From: Paraflavitalea soli
GTDB taxonomy: Bacteria; Bacteroidota; Bacteroidia; Chitinophagales; Chitinophagaceae
DNA: 64,000 nucleotides
Reading direction: 5' to 3'
NCBI RefSeq assembly: GCF_003555545.1
Contig: NZ_CP032157.1
Coordinates: 7,630,546-7,694,545 of the forward strand
The position numbers were made by a program, and so were the translations under genes. The notes under the pieces are model-generated. The model was not told the origin of the DNA. It saw only the letters and a program-made list of their open reading frames with translations, and did no database searches. Of this stretch, positions 1 through 6,971 are shown piece by piece. Within the stretch, counting starts at the first letter, position 1. Each line of letters starts with the position of its first letter.

Positions 1-229
1 TATAACCATCACGCCAGGGTGGAGGACTACATGACTTAGACCTGCTTTTTTCGATAGCAATACAGGAAGCCATCGTTGTTCTTCTTGTAATACAAGGACT
101 CACCCGCAGGTTCTGGCCATAAGATCATATTTCAAGTGAAAGATTATAATGCTTTACGGATTTCTGACCCTGGAAAATGTGGTTGCTGCACCAAATTTGG
201 AACTTTGGTGAGCCAGGAAAAACAACATC
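1..229. other. Left edge, no confident gene
   Basis: No convincing gene is seen here. Frame 1 reads open from the window edge for 12 codons to a stop at 37-39, so this could be the very end of a plus-strand gene, but the piece is too short to identify. An inverted repeat (CACCAAA at 189-195, TTTGGTG at 204-210) lies 20 bases before the ATG at 230 and contains the perfect palindrome CCAAATTTGG at 191-200. It may be an operator or part of the promoter of the next gene. Confidence 0.4.
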
Positions 230-754
230 ATGAATAACATCAACACAGCAAAAACAAGCCGGGGTTCAAAACCGGATATGACAATCCGGCATGCAGAAGA
301 AGGAATAGTTCCACTCTTTCCCCGGAAGGAAACGTCATCATTAAACACCAACCTGTCGCACCAGTTGCAGGAATTACTGGAATTGCTCAGTCCGGAGAAA
401 ACGGGAGGCCCCGCTTACAGAAACCGGTTTCTCATCCGGAAAGGCCACCAGTTTATATCCGTTCCTGTTACAGATATCTGGTATTTCTATTCCCGGGAAA
501 AGTTATGCTTTGTAAAAACCATTGATAATAAGGACTACGTAGTGCCTTTTTCCATTGCAGAGATTGAAGGAATGGTTTCTCCTAAACGTTTTTTCCGTGT
601 GAGCAGAAAATACATCATCAGTCATGGGGCTATCACTAAGATACTGGTTTGGTTCAATGGTAAACTGAAGGTGGAGATACAGCCGGGAGCTACTGAAGAT
701 ATTGTGATCAGCCGGGAGCGGGTGAATGGATTTAAGACCTGGCTGGGCGAATAA
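230..754 (+). CDS. Orphan LytTR-type DNA-binding protein
   Basis: The 174-residue protein has a LytTR DNA-binding domain over about its last 110 residues. The pattern is typical: a strand-rich start (FLIRKGHQFISVPV), then DIWYFYSREKLCFV, a segment like the 'FFRVSRKYIIS' recognition region, and a strand-rich end. There is no receiver domain and no membrane segment; the first 60 residues look disordered. Such stand-alone LytTR proteins act as transcription regulators, but the signal is unknown. No kinase gene is adjacent. The downstream AraC gene starts 124 bases later in the same direction, so the two could be co-transcribed. The start at 230 is the first ATG; an internal ATG at 278 would also keep the domain whole. 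Family assignment is firm, target unknown. Confidence 0.85.
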   Translation: MNNINTAKTSRGSKPDMTIRHAEEGIVPLFPRKETSSLNTNLSHQLQELLELLSPEKTGGPAYRNRFLIRKGHQFISVPVTDIWYFYSREKLCFVKTIDNKDYVVPFSIAEIEGMVSPKRFFRVSRKYIISHGAITKILVWFNGKLKVEIQPGATEDIVISRERVNGFKTWLGE

Positions 755-877
755 CGCGGTTGCAGGTTGCTTCTTTTACAGGGCCGGTCAAAAAACACTG
801 TTGCTGGTTCAGCACATGAGGTCCATTCTGTCTAATATTGCGGTGCATTTATTAACAGCTGGCATTTCCTGTGGCGT

Positions 878-1999
878 ATGTCTGAATCAATGGCTCAATT
901 ACCGGGATTGTTTATATTCCTTTTCCTGATGGCGGGAACGCAGGGGATCATTTTATCCGTTGTATTGTGGCGGCATAAAAGCAATCGCCTTCAGAATCAG
1001 CTGCTGGCCTGGCTGGTGCTGATGTTTTCCATCAGTCTCTTCTTTTTCATCCTTACCAATATCTCCGCCTATTATGATCACCCGTTGTATCCGGGTGTTA
1101 CGGCGGGCTGGATCGTAGGCACCGCGGCGGCTAATTTTCTCCTGATGTACCTGCGCGCCTGCTTTGGCCTGCCGGCTATGCCCCGTCGGGCTGTGCTGTA
1201 CTGGCTGCCCACGGCATTTTTCATCGTATTGATGGTGGCCAGGTATATGATAGGCCCCGGTGTGGCCGCCAATTTTATTGCCTACGGCTGGGTAGGCCTG
1301 GGTTATGTTGTTGGCATGACGGCCTGGTGTTATTATAAGTTCCACCTCTATGCTTCCCGGGGTACAGTTGTCCAAAGCAGCCGGAAAACCAAGCGTTACC
1401 TGCGGTGGATATTGTTGTTCTTTGCTACGTATTCCGTGGTACAGATAACCGGCTTTACACTGTATCATTACATCCCTTCGGTTGTTTCCCTGTATGTGTC
1501 GGTATTGGTTAAGCTACTCACTACGATAGGTATCTATGCCATTGCCTACCTCAATGTGCAATATGCTCACCAGGTGGCGCCGGTCATGATGGCCATGCCG
1601 GTGGAGCCGGCAGAGAAATATAAGTTCTCCAGCCTGGATGAAGACACCGCCCTGCTGATCCGCGAGCAATTGCTGGCCCTGGTAGAAAGGGACAAAATAT
1701 ACCTGCAGCGTGATCTGATGCAAAAGGATGTGGCCGACAAACTGGGCACTTCCGTTCATTATTTATCCCAGGTGCTTAATGAACGGATGGAGGTAAGCTT
1801 TCCTGATTTTGTGAACAGGCTGCGAATAGAGGAAGCCAAAAGGATGCTTTCGGCAGGAGATGATAGTAAGATAGAGTCCATTGCGCTGGATACGGGGTTT
1901 AACAACAAGGTATCCTTTAATAAATCTTTTAAGAAGTTTACAGGTCTTACACCCTCTCAATACAAAATGCAGGCGCAGAAACTAAGCGATCGGGTATAA
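878..1999 (+). CDS. Membrane-anchored AraC-family transcription regulator
   Basis: The 373-residue protein has about seven hydrophobic segments in its first 230 residues, then a short linker and an AraC-type helix-turn-helix domain at about residues 270-365. The second helix-turn-helix and family signature are visible in the stretch from 'IESIALDTGFNNKVSFNKSFKKF' to 'TGLTPSQYK'. This layout, a multi-pass membrane sensor fused to AraC, is common in Bacteroidota and implies a signal sensed in or outside the inner membrane; the ligand is unknown. It follows the LytTR gene at 230-754. No terminator is seen behind it; the next recognisable element is the SAM riboswitch promoter at about 2121. Confidence 0.87.
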   Translation: MSESMAQLPGLFIFLFLMAGTQGIILSVVLWRHKSNRLQNQLLAWLVLMFSISLFFFILTNISAYYDHPLYPGVTAGWIVGTAAANFLLMYLRACFGLPAMPRRAVLYWLPTAFFIVLMVARYMIGPGVAANFIAYGWVGLGYVVGMTAWCYYKFHLYASRGTVVQSSRKTKRYLRWILLFFATYSVVQITGFTLYHYIPSVVSLYVSVLVKLLTTIGIYAIAYLNVQYAHQVAPVMMAMPVEPAEKYKFSSLDEDTALLIREQLLALVERDKIYLQRDLMQKDVADKLGTSVHYLSQVLNERMEVSFPDFVNRLRIEEAKRMLSAGDDSKIESIALDTGFNNKVSFNKSFKKFTGLTPSQYKMQAQKLSDRV

Positions 2000-2120
2000 A
2001 CCTCTCCAATATGTAAGCGCTACGCATTTGACAAATGGCAATTATGACAATTCCATGGCGTATTATTTCGTGTTATTACTGTTTTCCACACCAGTTAGCA
2101 AAATATTTACTCTTTCGCTT

Positions 2121-2151
2121 TCTGTTTAAACAGATGGATTGTATATATTTG
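2121..2151 (+). promoter_or_regulatory. Bacteroidota-type promoter of the riboswitch RNA
   Basis: TATATTTG at 2144-2151 matches the Bacteroidota -7 consensus TAnnTTTG exactly. TCTG at 2121-2124 matches three of four bases of the -33 element TTTG, with the usual 19-base spacing. Transcription would start near 2158, about 15 bases before the first riboswitch helix. Confidence 0.6.
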
Positions 2152-2172
2152 CTTCGTTCTTTTTTGTGTGTT

Positions 2173-2319
2173 GCTTATCAAGAAAGGCTGAGGGAAAACG
2201 GGCCCGATGACGCCTTGGCAACCCTTCTTTTGTTTCATGCTGTATAGACATTGTGCATGATGCGGAGAATGAAGGTGCCAATTCCTGCTCTGCATGTAAT
2301 GTGCAGAGATAGATAAGTC
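2173..2319 (+). ncRNA. SAM-I (S-box) riboswitch aptamer
   Basis: The conserved S-box core is present. Helix P1 forms from CTTATC (2174-2179) and GATAAG (2312-2317). Between them are AAAGGCTGAGGGA, GGCCCGATGA, CCTTGGCAACC and GAAGGTGCCAATTCCTGC in the right order, the blocks that bind S-adenosylmethionine and form the kink-turn in the family. In Bacteroidota such aptamers normally precede methionine synthesis or uptake genes and stop transcription when SAM is high. Here a terminator follows, but the next gene, 340 bases beyond the terminator, is an RteC-like regulator. The aptamer call is firm; the target is not known. Confidence 0.9.
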
Positions 2320-2368
2320 TGTGTACAGCTTTGAAATGCATTGCCATTGGCATTGTTATATATTTTCA

Positions 2369-2404
2369 AGCTCACCTGACTTATCATCAGGTGGGCTTTT
2401 TTTT
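2369..2404 (+). terminator. Riboswitch expression-platform terminator
   Basis: An 11-bp stem (2369-2379 with 2387-2397, one G-U pair) with a 7-base loop is followed by eight T residues. The loop sequence CTTATCA repeats the 5' strand of riboswitch helix P1, so the P1 3' strand (GATAAGTC, 2312-2319) can pair with 2378-2385 instead. That is the expected arrangement for a SAM-controlled antitermination switch. Confidence 0.85.
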
Positions 2405-2661
2405 ATGCCCTTACCTGCAGCATTATTTAGTAACCACTTAAAAAGACTTCCCCGGTTGTTTGTAGTAACCTGTATTAGATCAGGGCTATGCACAGGAAAG
2501 GGAATTTCCAGGAGGGTTTTGTTTCTTCTTATATGTCAATGTCCGCTTTGTCCTTATCCCGGTTTTGCCGGGATGGGACACGGGCAAACCGGGAAGAACT
2601 AATAAATGACAGTAACCTTTGTTTCAAATAGTAGATTTTCTCATGTGACCTTTTGGTTAAC

Positions 2662-2694
2662 CAGGGATTGTTTTTACTTTCCCTGCTTTTTTTT
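2662..2694 (+). terminator. Terminator-like hairpin before the RteC-like gene
   Basis: CAGGGA (2662-2667) pairs with TCCCTG (2680-2685) across a 12-base loop and is followed at once by a run of T residues to 2694. It could stop any read-through from the riboswitch transcript. The stem is short, so its strength is uncertain. Confidence 0.45.
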
Positions 2695-2742
2695 ATTGAC
2701 ATAGCATTTTAATACCCCCTATAAAATCCCCCTGGACTATCT

Positions 2743-3297
2743 ATGAGAGAACAATGCAAACTCTTGTACGAAAAGATGTTGGCAGAAATGGAGTCCTGCA
2801 GGCAACAGAGTCTAACCGAAAAAGAGCAAATTGAATGTGCCTTCCGGACTTGTGAAATGAACTGGAAAAAGCTACAAGCCCTTCTACACACCTACCGGTT
2901 CCATAGCGAATCCGAAGAAGCCTGGTTCTTCAAAACCATCAAACCTCAATTTACCGGCCTCATTGAATATTATGCCCTCGTATATAAAGCCGCCTTATTT
3001 CTCCCGGACGACGATCAGCACGATATTTATAAGTTTTGGCAAAATGAACTGCAACTGGCCAGACGCTTCTTTACAGAGCATGAATCTTTCTATAACTATT
3101 ATAAAGGCGGAATGACCGAAATGGATACCATCTATTTTGTACGCGCCAATAACGATCCTACCATCCTGCCTGCTTCAAAAGCTTATGATATTGCACCCGA
3201 GGCTACCACCTCCCACGACCACCTGGTGGCCTCTATTATTGCCCGTGAACAATACATGGAATATGTGAACCGGCAAATGCAGCGGATCAACAATTAA
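2743..3297 (+). CDS. RteC-like protein, short form
   Basis: The 184-residue protein resembles the N-terminal part of RteC, known from Bacteroides conjugative elements as a regulator of excision genes. The best-matching stretch is at about residues 55-90: FFKTIKP, then GLIEYYALVYKA and LFLPDDD. Family members I know are about 280 residues, so this one lacks the usual C-terminal third; it ends cleanly in a stop and no extension is visible downstream in any frame. The protein is mostly helical and has no signal peptide. RteC-like genes are also found outside mobile elements in Chitinophagaceae, and no mobilisation gene is nearby. Possible sigma70-like hexamers lie at 2696-2701 and 2720-2725. Family moderately sure, function open. 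Confidence 0.65.
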   Translation: MREQCKLLYEKMLAEMESCRQQSLTEKEQIECAFRTCEMNWKKLQALLHTYRFHSESEEAWFFKTIKPQFTGLIEYYALVYKAALFLPDDDQHDIYKFWQNELQLARRFFTEHESFYNYYKGGMTEMDTIYFVRANNDPTILPASKAYDIAPEATTSHDHLVASIIAREQYMEYVNRQMQRINN

Positions 3298-3459
3298 TGT
3301 CGCCACGCTGATCATAGTGTAGATCGATTTAACGTCTAAATAATACATTATCAGCAACTTCATTTGTTCAATCCATTTTTATTCGTGTATTTCGTGCACC
3401 CAATAGGGGTAAGGATTCTGCCAGTTGTCATATAATAAAGCGCAATTGGCAGAAGCAGT

Positions 3460-3467
3460 TATATTTG
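3460..3467 (+). promoter_or_regulatory. Candidate -7 box of the ECF sigma operon
   Basis: TATATTTG fits TAnnTTTG exactly and lies 23 bases before the ATG at 3491. No TTTG is seen at the normal -33 distance. The box supports translation from 3491 rather than from the in-frame TTG at 3425, which would lie upstream of the transcription start. Confidence 0.4.
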
Positions 3468-3490
3468 GCGGCAGATATCAAATCGTTCGA

Positions 3491-4063
3491 ATGGCAGTTA
3501 ACGATACGGGCAGCATTCAGTCGCGCACTGAAAGCGGAACTACAGCTTTTGAAGATGTTTTTAAATCGCATTTTAAGAACCTGCACGCGTATGCCTGTAC
3601 CATTGTAAAAGACGATATCATGGCCGAAGAAATGGTGCAGAATGTGTTTTATAAGATCTGGGAACGTAAAGCACACCTCACCATTCAAACCTCCTTAACC
3701 GCTTACCTCTACCGCGCTGTTTATCATGAAAGCCTGAACTACATCAAGCACCTGAAGGTGAAATCGGCCTATCAGTCCTTTGCTACAGCGCGCATGAATC
3801 AAAATACAGATAATGCAGAAAAGAAAGTATTGCTGGGGGAACTGGAAGGCCGTTTGCGTACTGCCCTGCAGGAATTACCGGAACAATGTCGTACCATATT
3901 CCAGATGAGCAGGTTTGAAGAGCTAAAGTACCAGGAAATAGCCGATCGGTTGGGACTATCTATCAAGACCGTAGAAAACCAAATGGGCAAGGCGCTGAAA
4001 CTAATGCGTTTGAAGCTGATCGAATTTTTACCCTTATTGATCCTGTCCTTACTAAACCTGTAA
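3491..4063 (+). CDS. ECF-type RNA polymerase sigma factor
   Basis: The 190-residue protein has sigma region 2 ('FEDVFKSHFKNLHAYA' to 'EEMVQNVFYKIWERK') in its first half and region 4 ('LPEQCRTIFQMSRFEELKYQEIADRLGLSIKTVENQM') near the end. It directs RNA polymerase to a small set of promoters when released by its anti-sigma partner, the FecR-type protein that starts 12 bases after this stop. I chose the ATG at 3491; the frame extends back to a TTG at 3425. A short hydrophobic tail (EFLPLLILSLLNL) ends the protein, a feature seen in several Bacteroidota ECF factors next to FecR. It is the first gene of a sigma/anti-sigma/STN operon (to 6962). Confidence 0.92.
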   Translation: MAVNDTGSIQSRTESGTTAFEDVFKSHFKNLHAYACTIVKDDIMAEEMVQNVFYKIWERKAHLTIQTSLTAYLYRAVYHESLNYIKHLKVKSAYQSFATARMNQNTDNAEKKVLLGELEGRLRTALQELPEQCRTIFQMSRFEELKYQEIADRLGLSIKTVENQMGKALKLMRLKLIEFLPLLILSLLNL

Positions 4064-4074
4064 ACCAGAAAACT

Positions 4075-5067
4075 TTGAAAGAACATGTACACGATATAAA
4101 TGATGACCTGCTGGTAAAATACCTGCTGCAGGAAACCACGCCGGGCGAAAGCCGGCAGGTGGAAGCCTGGATAGCAGCAGGGGCAGCCAACCAGCAGTAC
4201 TTTGAGCACTTTAAGCTGATATGGGATAAAAGCAGGGTGCTGGCTGCTCAAAGTACGGTAGATGAAGAAGGGGCGTGGCACCGTTTTCAACAGCGGGTAA
4301 ACAATGGGCGAGCTATGGGATCGCAGGGTGTGGTACGTTCTTTCAACCGCCGGCTGTATCCCTGGCGGGTAGCTGCCGCGGTTATCATCACCGGCGCGCT
4401 GATAGCCATGATCTATTTCTTTTCAGGCCGTGGAGGTACCGATACGCCGGTTACCCTGGCAACGGTAAATGCCAGTCAGGTGGATACCTTGCCCGATGGC
4501 TCCGTGATCACGCTCAACAGGCATTCATCGCTTAGTTATGCCGGCGCCTACAATGAGAAAAACAGAACGGTTGAACTGAAAGGGGAGGCATTCTTTAGTG
4601 TGGCGCCCAATAAAAAGAAACCATTCATCATACATGTTAATGGTATTACCGTTACCGTAACAGGCACCTCTTTCAATATCAAGACCACCGGTACCAAAAC
4701 CGAAGTGATCGTTGAGACAGGTACCGTACAGGTAAGCAACAGTAAGCAGACCGTTGCCCTCACGCCCAAAGAAAAGATCACTGTAAGCCATCCGGACTCC
4801 ACGCTTGCCAAAGAAGAGGTAACGGACCAGCTTTACAAGTATTATCGTGATAAGACCTTTGTATGTGATCACACCCCCTTGTGGAAATTGGTGCAGGTAC
4901 TCAATGAAGCCTATGATGTGAATATTGTCATTGAATCCAAAGAGAAGAAACAGCTTCAATGGACCACCACTTTGCATAATGAACCTCTTGATCATATTCT
5001 TGATCTTATTTCCAAAACATTTGATATGACCGTTACTCCTAAAGATTCTCTGATCATATTGAAATAA
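4075..5067 (+). CDS. FecR-family anti-sigma factor
   Basis: The 330-residue protein has a cytoplasmic N-terminus of about 95 residues, one membrane span (about 96-118, 'RVAAAVIITGALIAMIYFF'), a periplasmic FecR domain (about 140-235) and a C-terminal DUF4974 domain (about 255-330, ending in 'KDSLIILK'). In this family the N-terminus holds the ECF sigma factor and the periplasmic part receives a signal from the STN domain of an outer-membrane protein. The start is a TTG, because no ATG in frame precedes residue 81. It sits between the sigma gene and the STN-repeat protein, with gaps of 11 and 20 bases, so the three are almost certainly one operon. Confidence 0.9.
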   Translation: MKEHVHDINDDLLVKYLLQETTPGESRQVEAWIAAGAANQQYFEHFKLIWDKSRVLAAQSTVDEEGAWHRFQQRVNNGRAMGSQGVVRSFNRRLYPWRVAAAVIITGALIAMIYFFSGRGGTDTPVTLATVNASQVDTLPDGSVITLNRHSSLSYAGAYNEKNRTVELKGEAFFSVAPNKKKPFIIHVNGITVTVTGTSFNIKTTGTKTEVIVETGTVQVSNSKQTVALTPKEKITVSHPDSTLAKEEVTDQLYKYYRDKTFVCDHTPLWKLVQVLNEAYDVNIVIESKEKKQLQWTTTLHNEPLDHILDLISKTFDMTVTPKDSLIILK

Positions 5068-5087
5068 TTCTACTCAGAAAGTTAGTT

Positions 5088-6962
5088 ATGAAGCAGTCAG
5101 CAGGATTGGTAAGAGCAGTCTTACTTTCAACTCTTTTATTATTTTCTTTAGCGGCATCGGCGCAGAGTGTATTGGGCAGAACCGTTTCCATTGATGTATC
5201 ACTCCAGCAACTGGACCAGGTATTGGAGATATTAAGCAACAAGGGTAATTTCTATTTCTCTTACAATAGCAATATCATCAAAAGAGACAGCCTTGTTACC
5301 TTGAAAGTATACAATAAGACCGTGAAGCAGGTGCTGGACCTCTTGTTTGCCGAAGGTTATGAGTATCGGGAGAGTGGTAATTATATTATCCTGCGTAAAG
5401 CACCCATTAAGCTATCGGTGGTCACCACCCATACGGCAAGTGATGAAAAGATATATTTTGTAAGTGGTTATATTCTCGATGATCAAACGGGGGAGACCAT
5501 CAGCAATGCCAGTATCTATGAAAAGAACCAGCTGGCCTCTGCTATCTCCAACAAAGAGGGCTACTTTAAACTTAAACTGAAGAGCCGGTACGATAAGGCG
5601 GCCCTGACGGTGAGTAAGGACCTGTATGAAGACACGACCATTATAATTCAACCCAAATACAACCAGCAGCTTTCCATCGCTATCATGCCCGTGGAGATAT
5701 CTGATAAGACCATCACCATTACACCCTACACATTTGATGCACCCGACTCTATAGTGATCGCAGTACGCAAAGCCGATAGTACCCATTGGCTGTATACTTA
5801 CCGGAAGACCGATTCGGCCATGGTAGAAAAAACAAAAGCAGGACAATGGTTCTTGTCTGCCTGGCAGAAGGCGCAGACGATCAACCTGAAGAAGTTTTTT
5901 GTGATGCGGCCCTACCAGCTTTCCCTGTTGCCGGGATTAAGCACCAATGGTCCGCTTAACAGCCAGGTCATTAACCATATTTCATTAAATATATGGGGCG
6001 GCTATTCGGGCGGCGTGAAAGGAGTAGAACTGGCAGGCTGGTTCAATATCGACAAAAAGGATGTAAAGTGGGTGCAGGCCGCAGGATGGTTTAATGTGGT
6101 GGGTGGCCAGGTGGATGGTGTACAACTGGCAGGTATACATAATACAGTGATGGATAGTGTAACCGGTGTGCAGGCAGCCGGTATTTCCAATTTTGTGAAG
6201 CGACAGTTTGTGGGGGCCCAGCTAAGTGGCATATATAACCATGTGGGCGGGAGTATGAATGGCCTGCAGGCTGCAGGCATTGGCAACTATGCAAATAACA
6301 ATACTACCGGTGCACAGCTCGCCGGTATTTTGAATGTAAACCGTCGCCGGATGAATGGCGCCCAGATTGCGGGGATATTGAACGTGAATTTCCAGGAAGT
6401 AAAGGGGGCACAGATTGCCGGGGTGATCAACTATACCAAAAAACTATCAGGGGTGCAGATCGGCCTTATCAATATTGCGGATACTTCTGATGGGTATAGT
6501 ATTGGCCTGATCAATATCATATTCAAGGGATACCACAAGTTGTCGCTGTATGGCAATGAAGTGTTTCCATTAAATGCCGCCTTTAAAACAGGTAACTCAA
6601 AGTTGTACAGTATTTTACTGGCAGGAGTCGAACCTACCAAAGATGATAAAGCCTATACTTTTGGTTATGGCCTGGGGCGTGAATTTTACCTGAATAAACG
6701 TTGGGGCGCGAATGCCGAAATATCAACACAGCAGGTTTACCTGGGCAGTTGGGACAATATCAATGTGCTCAACCGGCTGGAAATGCACTTGCACTTTAAG
6801 CTCAATAAATACTTCTCCCTCTTTATGGGGCCGTCCGTATCCTTGTACTATTCTGATCAAAAGGAAAAGATCGAAGGGTTCAAGCAGAACATCCGATCTT
6901 TATCTTCCGGTGAGCATGTAAAGATCTGGTCAGGCTTTACGGCTGGTATCAATATATTCTAA
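5088..6962 (+). CDS. STN-domain outer-membrane protein with 16-residue repeats
   Basis: The 624-residue protein starts with a signal peptide (ending near 'AASAQS'), then an STN (secretin/TonB N-terminal short) domain at about 30-105, and a carboxypeptidase-regulatory-like fold at about 120-205. A linker follows, then an array of 16-residue repeats from residue 310 to about 470 with the pattern xxG(V/A)Q(L/A/I)AGxxN. The last 150 residues alternate like a small beta barrel and end in Phe, as outer-membrane proteins do. STN domains of outer-membrane transducers pass signals to FecR. What is unusual is that there is no TonB plug and no 22-strand barrel, so this is not a SusC-type receptor. The repeats recall LA_2272-type surface repeats; that likeness is from memory. 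It probably senses something at the surface and controls the sigma factor at 3491. Confidence 0.8.
   Translation: MKQSAGLVRAVLLSTLLLFSLAASAQSVLGRTVSIDVSLQQLDQVLEILSNKGNFYFSYNSNIIKRDSLVTLKVYNKTVKQVLDLLFAEGYEYRESGNYIILRKAPIKLSVVTTHTASDEKIYFVSGYILDDQTGETISNASIYEKNQLASAISNKEGYFKLKLKSRYDKAALTVSKDLYEDTTIIIQPKYNQQLSIAIMPVEISDKTITITPYTFDAPDSIVIAVRKADSTHWLYTYRKTDSAMVEKTKAGQWFLSAWQKAQTINLKKFFVMRPYQLSLLPGLSTNGPLNSQVINHISLNIWGGYSGGVKGVELAGWFNIDKKDVKWVQAAGWFNVVGGQVDGVQLAGIHNTVMDSVTGVQAAGISNFVKRQFVGAQLSGIYNHVGGSMNGLQAAGIGNYANNNTTGAQLAGILNVNRRRMNGAQIAGILNVNFQEVKGAQIAGVINYTKKLSGVQIGLINIADTSDGYSIGLINIIFKGYHKLSLYGNEVFPLNAAFKTGNSKLYSILLAGVEPTKDDKAYTFGYGLGREFYLNKRWGANAEISTQQVYLGSWDNINVLNRLEMHLHFKLNKYFSLFMGPSVSLYYSDQKEKIEGFKQNIRSLSSGEHVKIWSGFTAGINIF
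6015..6494 (+). repeat. Coding repeat array, 48 bp per unit
   Basis: Eight units of exactly 48 bp (16 residues) run from 6015 to 6398, followed by a 15-residue unit and degenerate copies. In each unit the G, Q, G and N positions are nearly fixed (for example GVQLAGIHN, GVQAAGISN, GAQLAGILN). The DNA copies have diverged, so the array is old and not a recent slippage product. Confidence 0.85.
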
Positions 6963-6971
6963 GCTTGCATC

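Larger units (their letters stand above)
2000..2742. other. Gene-free stretch with riboswitch and hairpins
   Basis: About 740 bases hold no credible gene. In order they contain a promoter (2121-2151), a SAM-I riboswitch (2173-2319), an intrinsic terminator (2369-2404), two mutually exclusive hairpins (2556-2593), a second terminator-like hairpin followed by T residues (2662-2694) and sigma70-like hexamers (2696-2725) just before the RteC-like gene. A 66-codon open frame starting at 2405 has no recognisable sequence features and is rejected. Confidence 0.7.

Noticed and set aside
953-1468. Long open frame on the minus strand opposite the membrane AraC gene
   Set aside because: It is a shadow of the plus-strand gene; its product is low-complexity and has no recognisable domain.
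2405-2602. 66-codon open frame after the riboswitch terminator
   Set aside because: It has no ribosome binding site, an odd Cys/Pro-rich composition and no resemblance to any family; it also runs through the hairpins.
3425-3490. Longer start (TTG) for the first ECF sigma factor
   Set aside because: The extra 22 residues do not resemble sigma factors and an exact -7 box lies inside this stretch.
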